Of a stretch of 64,000 nucleotides of DNA, positions 20,575-28,757 are shown piece after piece. Source of the DNA: Lamprobacter modestohalophilus (GTDB lineage: Bacteria; Pseudomonadota; Gammaproteobacteria; Chromatiales; Chromatiaceae); the NCBI RefSeq assembly GCF_016583905.1, contig NZ_NRRY01000026.1, positions 1 to 64,000 of the forward strand, in the 5' to 3' direction. The notes below the pieces were generated by a model, which made no database searches, had not been told where the DNA came from, and saw only the letters and a list, made by a program, of their open reading frames with translations. The first letter of the stretch is position 1. The number at the start of each line of letters is the position of its first letter. The position numbers were made by a program, and so were the translations under genes.

Positions 20575-21113
20575 GGGCTCTGCTCCGCGATGGCGGTCTG
20601 ATTGCTGCGACTGAGGTCGTGCGTTGCGGTGACCGTAGACGACGAGAAGGACTCTGGGGGTGGAGCGGGCTCGAGCGCGGACTCCGGAACCTGCAACAGG
20701 CTGCAACCTGGGAAGAGGACATGGTAGGCGACCTCGCCGGTCTGCTCGGCCGTGGCTGGCCCGCGCAACACCTTGATCACCTCGCCGATGCGGCCTTGCT
20801 CGACCAGCACGCGCCCGCCGCGGCCGAGCGCAATCCGGGCGGCGACCTTTTCGCGCGACTCGAAACGGCTCGGCGTCCAGGGATCGCTGGCCGGCTGCAG
20901 TTCTTCCTCACGGCAGCCGACGATGCGATCACCGTCGAGGAAATGCACGCTGTAGATGATCTGGTCCTGCAGAAAGGTGCCGACATCGCGGACATAGCCG
21001 GTGCTGCCGCGGCGCACCAGCAGAGTGCCGGTTGATTGGCCAGGGAAGGTGCCATCGTTGCGCAGATTGCGCAGTACCCGCACCTCGTCGCCGTAGTCGT
21101 AGAGCGGCCGCAT
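20571..21113 (-). CDS. nifZ: NifZ family protein
   Basis: 180 residues. The N-terminal ~75 hold the NifZ domain (YGDEVRVLRNLRNDGTFPG, GSTGYVRDVGTFLQDQIIYSVHFLD). A second related segment (~105-150; ARIALGRGGRVLVEQGRIGEVIKV, VAYHVLFPG) is followed by a low-complexity Pro/Ser/Thr tail. NifZ helps form the second P-cluster of the MoFe protein. Start codon overlaps the nifW stop (TGATG), and its stop overlaps the nifM start, so three genes are translationally coupled. Confidence 0.93.
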   Translation of the reverse strand: MRPLYDYGDEVRVLRNLRNDGTFPGQSTGTLLVRRGSTGYVRDVGTFLQDQIIYSVHFLDGDRIVGCREEELQPASDPWTPSRFESREKVAARIALGRGGRVLVEQGRIGEVIKVLRGPATAEQTGEVAYHVLFPGCSLLQVPESALEPAPPPESFSSSTVTATHDLSRSNQTAIAEQSP

Positions 21114-21580
21114 CAGAGGGGTTGCTCCGTCAGTGAAGCAGGCGCATTGCGGCTAGCGCTCGCGAGGAGCTGATCGAGGCCGACATTGACCTGCCGCGGC
21201 GCGCGCATCTTGAAGACGCGGAAGACCTTTTCGGTGCGCGCATCGGAGCCGACGAAATCTTGGTAGGCGCCGTGCAGGAGGTCGGCATAGAGCCGATAGC
21301 GGGCAGCGGCGCTATCTGGCGGCTCGTCGATCTCGCCGAGGTAGTCGTGGAAGCGTTGCAGGATGTGTAACCGATTCACATGCACGATGCTCGGCTCGAA
21401 GGTGACGCCGAAGTAGTCCAAAAAGTCTTCGGCGGTTTCGAGCTCGTCGAGATCAACCTCGAAGGCATCGATCGAGTCCGGGATCGGATGATTGAGCGTA
21501 TCGGGCATCGGATTGGTCCTCGAATTCGTCATCGAATTCGTGCTCGAATACAACGGTGTCGATGTGTTGAGGTCAGCCAT
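21113..21580 (-). CDS. nifW: Nitrogenase stabilizing/protective protein NifW
   Basis: 155 residues. The conserved domain (~38-145) has ETAEDFLDYFGVTFEPSIVH, RLHILQRFHDYL and DARTEKVFRVFKM. NifW protects or helps assemble the MoFe protein. The first ~30 residues are a Ser/Thr/Asn-rich leader encoded by an imperfect repeat; GGAG 6 nt before ATG 21580 supports translating it, with ATG 21532 or 21508 as alternatives closer to the usual length (~110). Confidence 0.92.
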   Translation of the reverse strand: MADLNTSTPLYSSTNSMTNSRTNPMPDTLNHPIPDSIDAFEVDLDELETAEDFLDYFGVTFEPSIVHVNRLHILQRFHDYLGEIDEPPDSAAARYRLYADLLHGAYQDFVGSDARTEKVFRVFKMRAPRQVNVGLDQLLASASRNAPASLTEQPL

Positions 21581-21674
21581 GGCGGTCTCCGTTATCGGGT
21601 CAAGGTCACTCTGGAATCGCGTGGTATCGGCTGCGCTCCATGCGCGGCGGTCTCAATCGCTCAATCTCAATCGC

Positions 21675-22265
21675 TCAATCGCCGAGCAGATGGACATTGC
21701 CACCGGCGTTGCTGATCTCTTCGCGCCGCAACGCCTTTTCGGCCCAGCTCAGCAGTTCGCTCGTGCCGAGCTGGTCCTTTTGATCGAAGGCGCGCACCGG
21801 GGCCAGTCGCTCGATCGCGGCCTGTGGTTGATGTTGGCGCAGGAGCAGCCAAGCTGCGCCCTTAAGCGCTAGGAGCAGAAATCGGGTGCTGGTCATCGAG
21901 TGCTGCGCTGCCCGCTCCAGGTCGGCCTGTCTGAGCTGGCGCCAATCCTCGGTCAGACCGAGCTGTCGGCTGCTCAGCAGGATCGCGCGATCGGCCATCA
22001 TCACCGCCTCGGCATAGCGGTGGCGGTAATAGAAGAACCGATAGAGCGCGACGATCACCGAGAGATGCTCTGGGGCCTTGAGGTAGGCGCGCAGCAGGGC
22101 CCATTCCGCACTGTCGACGGAGGTCAGCTCCAGATCATCCTCGGATGAGCCGTCGAGTGCCTGTGAGCGATACTGTTGGCCGCTCTCGTCGAGCAGCTGC
22201 TGGACATCGTCCGGTAGCGACGTCTCGAAATACATCGCCTCGTTGTCGAGATCGAGCAGATCCAT
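21675..22265 (-). CDS. Uncharacterised helical (TPR-like) protein of the nifV-nifW region
   Basis: 196 residues, no named family recognised. The acidic N-terminus (~1-50) is followed by helical segments: LLRAYLKAPEHLSVIVALYR, FFYYRHRYAEAVMMADRAIL and FLLLALKGAAWLLLRQHQP, with A-x-x-x-A and aromatic spacing suggesting two to three TPR-like hairpins. It sits 26 bp after nifV and about 95 bp before nifW in the same unit, so a role in nitrogenase maturation is likely by context. Some diazotrophs carry small unnamed ORFs at this position; whether they are homologous needs a search. Confidence 0.75.
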   Translation of the reverse strand: MDLLDLDNEAMYFETSLPDDVQQLLDESGQQYRSQALDGSSEDDLELTSVDSAEWALLRAYLKAPEHLSVIVALYRFFYYRHRYAEAVMMADRAILLSSRQLGLTEDWRQLRQADLERAAQHSMTSTRFLLLALKGAAWLLLRQHQPQAAIERLAPVRAFDQKDQLGTSELLSWAEKALRREEISNAGGNVHLLGD

Positions 22266-22291
22266 GAGGGTGCCTTGGTCTCGGTGTTGGC

Positions 22292-23467
22292 TCAGGCTAA
22301 CCGTCTCTGGCCGGTCGCCGCTGGGCTTGTGGTCTGTTCCAAGAACCGCCGCAGGTCGGTGCTGGCCGGGGCGCGCTTGGTTTCGGTGACAAAGCGGCGC
22401 AGCAGTGGTAGCACCCGCTCCGCCTGCATGGCGTTGATATCGAGCTGCAGCAGTTGCTCGTAGGCGAGCCGAATCGCCTGGCGGCCAGAATGTTTGCCGA
22501 GCACGATCTGATGCTGGCGACCGACCTCTGCGGGGTCGATCCCCTGATAGTTCAGTGGGTCTTTGAGCAGGCCGTCGACATGGATGCCCGCCTCGTGGGT
22601 GAAGACACCATCGCCGACCAGGCTCTTGTGCCAGCCGATGGCATGGCCGGAGGCCTGCTCGACGAGCTTGGATAAGGCCTCGAACCGGGTCAGGTCAACG
22701 CCGGTTGCGATCTTCTGCACATGCTTGAGCCCCATCACGACCTCTTCGAGCGCGGCGTTACCCGCGCGCTCGCCAAGACCGTGCACGGTGGTGTTCACAT
22801 GGGTGGCGCCGGCACGCACCGCGGCCAAGGTGTTCGCCGTGGCCAGGCCAAGGTCGTCATGCGCGTGCATCTCGATCTCGCAGTCGCAGACGCTGGCCAG
22901 ATCGCGGATGCGCTCGAAGGTGCCGAAGGGGTCGAGTAGGCCGACGGTGTCGGCGAAGCGCAGCCGGCGTGCACCAGCCTGCTGCGCGGCCTCGGCGACC
23001 TGCTTGAGCCAGTCGGGATCGGCCCGCGAGGCATCCTCACAGCCGATACCGACCTCGAGCCCTTGCTCACGCGCGATACGGACCTCCCGGGCGATGCAGT
23101 CCAGTACCCAGGGGCGGTCGCGGCCGAGCTTGCGTGTGATCTGCTGATCGGAGACCGGGATCGAGAGATCGACTAGGTCGACGCCGAGATCGATGCAGGC
23201 ATCGATATCCGCACTGCACATGCGTCCCCAGACCATCAGGCGCGCGTTGAGCCCAAGGTCAGCGACGGCCCGGATCGAGTCACGCTCGTCTTCGCCCATG
23301 GCCGGGATGCCGACCTCCAGCTCGGGCACGCCGAGGGCATCGAGCCCGCGTGCGATCGCCAGCTTCTCATCAAGCGAGAAGGCGACACCGGCCGACTGCT
23401 CGCCATCGCGCAGCGTGGTGTCGTTGATGCAGACCCATGGGGGCGTCGAAGTCTCGGTCAGCGACAT
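22292..23467 (-). CDS. nifV: Homocitrate synthase NifV
   Basis: 391-residue TIM-barrel acyltransferase making homocitrate, the organic ligand of FeMo-cofactor, from acetyl-CoA and 2-oxoglutarate. Motifs are [17 protein letters not shown] (substrate and metal binding), [18 protein letters not shown] (metal His-x-His) and [22 protein letters not shown] 23467 has GGAG 9 nt upstream; a TTG at 23482 is the longer option. First gene of the unit, behind its own sigma-54/NifA promoter. Isopropylmalate synthase is unlikely given the nif context and the ~390 length. Confidence 0.95.
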   Translation of the reverse strand: MSLTETSTPPWVCINDTTLRDGEQSAGVAFSLDEKLAIARGLDALGVPELEVGIPAMGEDERDSIRAVADLGLNARLMVWGRMCSADIDACIDLGVDLVDLSIPVSDQQITRKLGRDRPWVLDCIAREVRIAREQGLEVGIGCEDASRADPDWLKQVAEAAQQAGARRLRFADTVGLLDPFGTFERIRDLASVCDCEIEMHAHDDLGLATANTLAAVRAGATHVNTTVHGLGERAGNAALEEVVMGLKHVQKIATGVDLTRFEALSKLVEQASGHAIGWHKSLVGDGVFTHEAGIHVDGLLKDPLNYQGIDPAEVGRQHQIVLGKHSGRQAIRLAYEQLLQLDINAMQAERVLPLLRRFVTETKRAPASTDLRRFLEQTTSPAATGQRRLA

Positions 23468-23564
23468 CGGTCTGAACTCCAATGGCGGATTGTACCGGAG
23501 GCACTGTCGGAGCAGCGTCGATCGTGCTGCTTCGGCATCGCCGGTTGCGCGTTATTGGCTTTTA

Positions 23565-23580
23565 AGCAAACTCTGGGCCA
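23565..23580 (-). promoter_or_regulatory. Sigma-54 promoter of nifV-orf-nifW-nifZ-nifM
   Basis: On the minus strand TGGCCCAGAGTTTGCT fits TGGCAC-N5-TTGCT with one mismatch and exact spacing. It lies about 98 bp before the nifV start. Confidence 0.88.
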
Positions 23581-23597
23581 GATTTGATAGGATTTAA

Positions 23598-23610
23598 AAT
23601 CAATGGCTTA
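23598..23610 (+). promoter_or_regulatory. IHF-binding site, nifV promoter
   Basis: AATCAATGGCTTA matches the IHF consensus WATCAANNNNTTR exactly. It lies between the activator site and the sigma-54 promoter, where bending would bring NifA to the polymerase. Confidence 0.75.
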
Positions 23611-23663
23611 TCGATGAGGGCCGAGGTTTTTGGAGCGGCTCCGACCCGATGTGGCTCAGGGCG

Positions 23664-23679
23664 TGTCGCAGATCCGACA
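23664..23679. promoter_or_regulatory. NifA upstream activator site (nifV)
   Basis: TGTCGCAGATCCGACA fits TGT-N10-ACA, about 84 bp upstream of the -24 element of the nifV promoter. Confidence 0.8.
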
Positions 23680-23825
23680 GGAAAAATCGTCACAAGGCCG
23701 ATCAAGATCGGCGAATAGAGCACCCATGACGGCAGCACGCCCGCGAAGATCGCAAACTCCAGTACCGGCTCGCAGGAGATTCTCAGCATGCAGCGCCTGG
23801 CACGGTCAGGCTTCGAACGGCGTAG

Positions 23826-23841
23826 CTTCTTCATGAAGAAG
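23826..23841. repeat. Perfect 16-bp palindrome near the start of the gvp island
   Basis: CTTCTTCATGAAGAAG is self-complementary over all 16 bases. It lies ~146 bp upstream of the first gas vesicle gene and could be an operator or a relic of an insertion junction. There is no T-tract, so a terminator is unlikely. Confidence 0.6.
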
Positions 23842-23869
23842 TGTCAAGTTCGGTTGCGCGTAATCCATG

Positions 23870-23896
23870 AAGGGTCCATGGTGATCATTGACCCTT
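23870..23896. repeat. Inverted repeat upstream of the first gvp gene
   Basis: Arms AAGGGTC and GACCCTT flank an inner partly self-complementary segment ATGGTGATCAT. It could be an operator for the regulatory gvp operon or an mRNA hairpin. Confidence 0.55.
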
Positions 23897-23986
23897 TCCA
23901 GTCAGCCTGCCTGTTTCACAGCTGACGGTTCGACATCACTTGAACGCAACGGCTCCGCAGGCGGGTTGCTCGTCAGGATGAACAGG

Positions 23987-24574
23987 ATGCGCATACTGAT
24001 CTATCTACCGATTATTCATACCGCAGAAGATTTGGGCGGGCTCGCCGGGGCTGTGGCTCAGGCTCGGACAAGCGAGGCCGCGCGGCAACAGCATGAACAG
24101 ACCATCAGTCTGGTCTGGGATCAGATCGAGCAGGTGTTGGAGTCGCTTCCAATTGGCCCTTCAGGCTGGCGTCTCTACCAAGACGGCCTGCCGGTGTGTG
24201 AGCAGGAAAAGGCGATCGTCGACGAGCTTGCTGCCGGTGGCAGTCGCAATCACCGGCTCCTACAGCAGCTGATCGAGCGCGGTGCTGAGCTCATGGGCAC
24301 CGAGTCTGGCGACCTGTTAGTTGACGAATATCAACTGCAAAAACAGCTGCTTGCGATTAAAGCGCCGGATGCCGAGAAGGATGTCACGGCAGCAGCCTTA
24401 TTGAGCCAGCGTGATGCCTGGATCGGTCATCGGATCAATCAAACACTGCAGCAGGGCGAGGTGGGCATTCTCTTCATCGGGCTGCTGCATAACGTCGAAG
24501 CCCACCTCGATGCCGATATCCAGCTGCGGTATCCGGTTGGCAAGCCAGCGCTCAGTTCGGCGGAGGTTCAATGA
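23987..24574 (+). CDS. Gas vesicle cluster protein of unknown function (GvpY position)
   Basis: About 195 residues, mostly helical. The N-terminus MRILIYLPIIHTAEDLGGLAG is hydrophobic but not a clear signal peptide. A Gln/Glu-rich middle (QHEQTISLVWDQIEQVLESL) precedes the C-terminal segment QGEVGILFIGLLHNVEAHL. AGGA at 23975-23978 favours ATG 23987; ATG 23978 is in frame. Its stop overlaps the gvrA start (ATGA). In the Serratia 39006 cluster the gene before gvrA is gvpY, so this may be its counterpart; I cannot confirm homology by sequence. Confidence 0.7.
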   Translation: MRILIYLPIIHTAEDLGGLAGAVAQARTSEAARQQHEQTISLVWDQIEQVLESLPIGPSGWRLYQDGLPVCEQEKAIVDELAAGGSRNHRLLQQLIERGAELMGTESGDLLVDEYQLQKQLLAIKAPDAEKDVTAAALLSQRDAWIGHRINQTLQQGEVGILFIGLLHNVEAHLDADIQLRYPVGKPALSSAEVQ

Positions 24575-26034
24575 CCGCGGCTGCAGGCCCCGTCGAGGCC
24601 AGTCCAGAGGCCTTGATCGTCGATGACGATCAGGATCTTTGCGGCATGCTGAGCCTGGTGCTCAGCCGTGGTGGCTTCGATGTGCGTACAACCCACGACG
24701 GCAACAGTGCGCTGAGCTGTGTTAACCAGCGCATGCCCGACGTGATGTTGATGGATGTGAAGATGCCGGGGCCGGATGGGATGGAGGTGCTGCGGCGTGT
24801 ACACAGCAGCCATCCACAGCTGCCGGTGGTGATGATGACCTCGTTTGCCGGGGTGTCGCAGGCGGTCGAGGCCATCAAGGCCGGGGCCGCGGATTACCTG
24901 GCGAAGCCGTTTGATAACCGGCACGCGGTAAGCGTGTTGAAGCAGGTGGTCAAGCAGGCTGAGGACAGTGTGCTTGCAGGTGCCCAGGCATCAAGTGCCG
25001 GTACTCAGGCTCATACCAACGCCACCAAAGCGACCTCGCTGCAGAGCCACCTCAGGGCGACGATGGGATCGAGCCCCCGGGTGCAGCGGCTGGTGCGGGA
25101 CATGGCGGCGGTTGCTGAGAGCAATTTCTCGGTGATCATCCAGGGCGAGACCGGGACCGGTAAGGAGCTTGTCGCGCGTACCCTGCATACGTTTAGCGCC
25201 CGCTCGGAGGGGCCGTTTATCGCGGTCGACTGCGGTGCCATCGCGGCGTCGCTGCTCGAGAGCGAGCTGTTTGGGCATGAGAAAGGCGCCTTCACCAGCG
25301 CCGATAGCCGCAGTATCGGCAAATTCGAGGCGGCCGCCGGGGGCACGCTGTTCTTGGATGAGATCGGCAACATGCCACTGCAGGCGCAGGCCTCGATGCT
25401 GCGGGTGCTGCAGGAGCGGGTGCTCTACCGGGTGGGCGGTCAGCAGCCGATCAAGATCGATTGCCGGGTGCTGGTGGCTACTCATGAGGATCTGCAGCAG
25501 GCCGTCGAGGACGGTCGTTTTCGCGAGGATCTCTGGTATCGGCTGAATGAGTTTCAGCTCTGTGTGCCGCCGCTACGTGAGCGGCGTGAAGACATCCTGC
25601 ACCTCGCGGAGCAGTTTCGCCGGCAGGCCGAGATCGATCTGGCGAAGCCGGTGCCGAGCTTCTCCGCGGCCGCGCAGCAGCGCCTGCTGGCCTTCGATTG
25701 GCCCGGCAATGTGCGCGAATTGCGAGCGGTAGTCAGGCGCGCCGCGCTGCTCGCCGAGGAGCAGATCGATGTTGAGCATATCCAGCTGCGGAGCCGGGAC
25801 CGCTCGGTGCTGGCAGCGGCCGGTGCGCCGGTGACCGCTGCGCAGGCGCTGCCTGTCGGTGAGCGCTCGATGCGCGAGATCTTGTTAGACAGCAAGCAGC
25901 AATTGGAGCGCGCGCTCTTGGATAAGGCCCTGGGATTGGCGCATGGCAATAAGGCCGAGGCCGCACGGCTGCTGCAGGTCGATTACAAGACGATCCATAA
26001 CAAATTGAAACAATTCGGACTACAGCATCAGTGA
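24571..26034 (+). CDS. gvrA: NtrC-family sigma-54 response regulator GvrA
   Basis: 487 residues. The N-terminal receiver has phosphoacceptor D62 (LMDVKMPGPDG). The AAA+ domain has Walker A GETGTGKE (~192-199), [11 protein letters not shown] and arginine-finger region FREDLWYRL; the C-terminus has a Fis-type HTH (NKAEAARLLQVDYKTIHNKL). The sigma-54 contact loop reads GAFTSA (239-244) instead of the near-invariant GAFTGA. GvrA is required for gas vesicle gene expression in Serratia; here its likely target is the sigma-54 promoter of gvpA1, 8 kb downstream. Phosphodonor is probably GvrB. Confidence 0.9.
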   Translation: MTAAAGPVEASPEALIVDDDQDLCGMLSLVLSRGGFDVRTTHDGNSALSCVNQRMPDVMLMDVKMPGPDGMEVLRRVHSSHPQLPVVMMTSFAGVSQAVEAIKAGAADYLAKPFDNRHAVSVLKQVVKQAEDSVLAGAQASSAGTQAHTNATKATSLQSHLRATMGSSPRVQRLVRDMAAVAESNFSVIIQGETGTGKELVARTLHTFSARSEGPFIAVDCGAIAASLLESELFGHEKGAFTSADSRSIGKFEAAAGGTLFLDEIGNMPLQAQASMLRVLQERVLYRVGGQQPIKIDCRVLVATHEDLQQAVEDGRFREDLWYRLNEFQLCVPPLRERREDILHLAEQFRRQAEIDLAKPVPSFSAAAQQRLLAFDWPGNVRELRAVVRRAALLAEEQIDVEHIQLRSRDRSVLAAAGAPVTAAQALPVGERSMREILLDSKQQLERALLDKALGLAHGNKAEAARLLQVDYKTIHNKLKQFGLQHQ

Positions 26035-26042
26035 GGTGAATG

Positions 26043-26561
26043 ATGAGTGATCGATCGCAGGCGGGTGGCGGTATCGAAGGTGTGCTGCATGGTCTTGGTG
26101 ACCTGGTTGAGAAGCTAGGGCAACTGGCCGAGACCGGCGAGCAGCTCAAGCGCAGTGGTCAGTTCGATCTGCAGTCCGATAGTGGTCAGGACATGAAGGC
26201 CGTCTATGGGTTTTCGGTCAGGTTTGGTGCTGGCGGCGACGGCGCTACCGCCAGCGAGCCGAAGGTAGAGCCGTTTGGCAATGTGCGCCGCGATGAGCAC
26301 ACCGGTGTCTCGGTGGTGCAGGAGGTGACTGAGCCGATGATCGATGTCTTCGACGAGCAGGATCACATCAAGGTGGTCGCAGAGCTGCCGGGCATTGCCG
26401 ATGAAGATGTCAAGCTGGAACTGGACGAGGACATCCTGTTGCTGCAGGCCGAGCGCGGCGAGAAGAAGTATCGCAAAGAGATCCTGCTGCCGCGGGTCTG
26501 CGATCCGAACAAGCTGGCCTATAGCTGCCGCAACGGCATCCTCGAAGTTCGTTTGACCTAA
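26043..26561 (+). CDS. gvpH: GvpH, Hsp20-like gas vesicle protein
   Basis: 172 residues. The N-terminal ~90 are low in conserved features (GVLHGLGDLVEKLGQLAE). The C-terminal ~85 form an alpha-crystallin/Hsp20 domain: PMIDVFDEQDHIKVVAELPG, LELDEDILLLQAER, KEILLPRVCD and NGILEVRL. GvpH-type Hsp20 proteins are chaperones or regulators in gas vesicle assembly. ATG 26040 and 26043 are adjacent; a GAGGTG-like ribosome site overlaps the end of gvrA. It sits between gvrA and gvpZ as in Serratia. Confidence 0.88.
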   Translation: MSDRSQAGGGIEGVLHGLGDLVEKLGQLAETGEQLKRSGQFDLQSDSGQDMKAVYGFSVRFGAGGDGATASEPKVEPFGNVRRDEHTGVSVVQEVTEPMIDVFDEQDHIKVVAELPGIADEDVKLELDEDILLLQAERGEKKYRKEILLPRVCDPNKLAYSCRNGILEVRLT

Positions 26562-26564
26562 TTG

Positions 26565-26582
26565 GGCACCTAATTGGGCGTG
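26565..26582. repeat. Short repeat after gvpH
   Basis: The segment around the gvpH stop and the following spacer contains two copies of CTAATTGGGC, beginning at the end of the gene. Minor, part of the general short-repeat pattern. Confidence 0.5.
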
Positions 26583-26621
26583 CGAGCGCGCTGACGACCA
26601 TACTGCTACTAGGAGAGACCG

Positions 26622-28757
26622 ATGTCCGAGCCACTGAAGCTCAAGGTTGCCGAGGCCTTGCCAAAGGACGCCGGGCGCGGTTATGCGCGCCTCGATCCGG
26701 TCGATATCGACCGACTGGGTTTGGAGCTGGGCGATATCGTGCAGATCAAGGGTGCTGCAGCGAGCGTTGCGAAGGTGATGCCGGCCTATCCGCAGATGCG
26801 TGGCAAGGGTTGCGTTCAGCTCGACGGCATCACGCGCAAGAATGCCGAGGTGGCGGTGGATGAGCAGGCGCTGGTGCAGCCGCTGCCCTGGCAGCCGGCC
26901 CGACAGGTGGTGCTTATCCCGACGACGGTGACGCCTGGAAAGCGCGATCTCGACTACATCGGGGGCCTATTGGATGGGCTGCCGGTGGTGAAGGGTGATC
27001 TGGTGCGCGCCTCGCTGTTCGGCAGTCGGTCGGCAGATTTTACGGTGGCCGATTGCGATCCACGCGGGGCGGTGGTGATCAACCCCACCACCTCGCTGGT
27101 GATTGGCAAGCGCAGCGAGCATGCGAAAGCAGCACCGCCCAGCACCACCATGACCTATGAGGATGTCGGTGGCCTGCGCAGCCAGGTGCAGCGTATTCGC
27201 GAGATGATCGAGCTGCCGCTGCGCCATCCGCAGGTGTTCGAGCGGCTTGGCATCGATGCGCCCAAGGGCATCTTGCTGCATGGCCCGCCCGGCTGCGGTA
27301 AGACCCTGATTGCGCGCATCATTGCCCAGGAGAGCCACGCTAACTTCTTCAGCGTGAGCGGGCCGGAGATCGTGCATAAGTTCTATGGCGAGAGTGAGGC
27401 CCATCTGCGCAAGATCTTCGAGGAGGCCGCGCGCAAGGGGCCGAGCATCATCTTCATGGATGAGATCGACGCCATTGCGCCGCGTCGCGATAAGGTGGTC
27501 GGCGATGTCGAGAAGCGCATCGTGGCGCAGCTGTTGGCGCTGATGGATGGCTTGACGCGGCGCCAGAATCTGATCGTGATCGCGGCGACCAACCTGCCGA
27601 ATGCGATCGATCCGGCCTTGCGTCGGCCCGGGCGCTTCGATCGCGAGCTGGCGATCCCGATCCCGGATCGCGTTGGACGCCGCGAGATCCTCGAGATCCA
27701 TAGTCGCGGCATGCCGCTGAATGAGGATGTGGCGCTGGCGCAGCTGGCGGAGATCACCCATGGCTTCGTCGGGGCGGATCTCGAGGCGCTGTGTCGCGAG
27801 GCGGCGATGAGCACCTTGCGCCGCCTGCTGCCGGATATCGGCGTCTCGCTGGCGGAGATGCCGATCGATCGGCTCACCGGTGTGACCGTTGATATGGAGG
27901 ATTTCGTCACCGCGCTGCGCGAGGTCGAGCCCTCGGCGATCCGTGAGCTGTTCGTCGAGGTGCCCGATGTCCACTGGGACGATGTCGGCGGGTTGGATGC
28001 GATTCGACAGCGTTTGGTGGAGGCGGTCGAGTGGCCGCTGAGCTATCCGCAGCTGTTTGAGCAGGCGGGCGTTCGACCCCCGAAGGGGCTGTTGTTGGCG
28101 GGTCCGCCTGGGGTGGGCAAGACCATGATCGCGAAGGCGGTGGCGAATGAGAGCGGGGTCAATGTCATCGCCGTGAAGGGTCCGGAGCTGATGTCGCGCT
28201 ACGTCGGTGAGTCTGAGGCCGGGGTGCGGGAGCTGTTTCATAAGGCGCGTCAGGCGGCACCCTGCATCATCTTCTTGGATGAGGTGGATGCGGTGGTGCC
28301 GGCGCGCGGTGCGGGCGCGACCGATTCGCATGTGGCAGAGCGGGTGTTGAGTCAGTTCCTGGCCGAGCTGGACGGGCTGGAGGAGCTGAAGGGCGTGTTC
28401 GTACTGGGTGCCACCAACCGCGCTGATCTGATCGATGCGGCCATGTTGCGCCCCGGCCGCTTCGATGAGGTGGTGGAGATTCCGCTGCCGACCGAGCTGG
28501 ATCGGCGCGCCATCCTGGCTGTGCATCTGCGGGGTAAGCCGGGGGCTGAGGCGGTGGATGTCGAACAGCTCGCGATCAGTACCGATGGCACCAGTGGTGC
28601 TGAGCTGGCAGCGCTCTGCAATCGCGCGGCGCTGCGGGCGATTCGCCGGGCCGTTGCGCAGGGCGGTGGTGATCCGCTGGCGGTGGCGGCGGTGCAGCTG
28701 GAGCTGGACGATATCAACAGCGCGCTGCAGGAGCTGATGGGCCCGGATATCTGCTGA
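26622..28757 (+). CDS. gvpZ: CDC48/p97-type tandem AAA ATPase GvpZ
   Basis: 711 residues. A CDC48-N-like double-psi barrel (~1-95; ALPKDAGRGYARLDP, LGDIVQIKG) precedes AAA D1 (Walker A GPPGCGKT, Walker B IIFMDEIDA) and D2 (GPPGVGKT, IIFLDEVDA), each with a second region of homology (NLPNAIDPALRRPGRFD; NRADLIDAAMLRPGRFD). The pore-loop segment KFYGESEA and C-terminal DDINSALQELMGPD are normal. A protein-unfoldase role in gas vesicle assembly or turnover is inferred from context. GAGAGA precedes ATG 26622. Ends overlapping gvpF2 (TGATG). Confidence 0.92.
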   Translation: MSEPLKLKVAEALPKDAGRGYARLDPVDIDRLGLELGDIVQIKGAAASVAKVMPAYPQMRGKGCVQLDGITRKNAEVAVDEQALVQPLPWQPARQVVLIPTTVTPGKRDLDYIGGLLDGLPVVKGDLVRASLFGSRSADFTVADCDPRGAVVINPTTSLVIGKRSEHAKAAPPSTTMTYEDVGGLRSQVQRIREMIELPLRHPQVFERLGIDAPKGILLHGPPGCGKTLIARIIAQESHANFFSVSGPEIVHKFYGESEAHLRKIFEEAARKGPSIIFMDEIDAIAPRRDKVVGDVEKRIVAQLLALMDGLTRRQNLIVIAATNLPNAIDPALRRPGRFDRELAIPIPDRVGRREILEIHSRGMPLNEDVALAQLAEITHGFVGADLEALCREAAMSTLRRLLPDIGVSLAEMPIDRLTGVTVDMEDFVTALREVEPSAIRELFVEVPDVHWDDVGGLDAIRQRLVEAVEWPLSYPQLFEQAGVRPPKGLLLAGPPGVGKTMIAKAVANESGVNVIAVKGPELMSRYVGESEAGVRELFHKARQAAPCIIFLDEVDAVVPARGAGATDSHVAERVLSQFLAELDGLEELKGVFVLGATNRADLIDAAMLRPGRFDEVVEIPLPTELDRRAILAVHLRGKPGAEAVDVEQLAISTDGTSGAELAALCNRAALRAIRRAVAQGGGDPLAVAAVQLELDDINSALQELMGPDIC

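Larger units (their letters stand above)
23468..23986. other. nifV / gas-vesicle-island boundary region (519 bp)
   Basis: No gene is supported. It carries the nifV promoter, an IHF site and a NifA site on the left, and two inverted repeats near the first gas vesicle gene on the right. This is the left junction of the gvp island with the nif genes. Confidence 0.7.

Noticed and set aside
19675-20601. 308-codon open frame antisense to nifM
   Set aside because: Overlaps NifM rotamase motifs; the product shows no coherent family features.
23798-23813. TGGCAC-like element facing the first gvp gene
   Set aside because: Spacing to GC is one base short of the sigma-54 rule, which is strict.
23562-23834. 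90-codon minus-strand open frame with a hydrophobic stretch
   Set aside because: It contains the nifV sigma-54 promoter, IHF site and NifA site, and has no ribosome site or homology I recognise.
26967-28526. 519-codon open frame antisense to gvpZ
   Set aside because: Composition is His/Arg/Gln-rich with no domain pattern, and it mirrors a strongly conserved AAA ATPase; a high-GC shadow frame.
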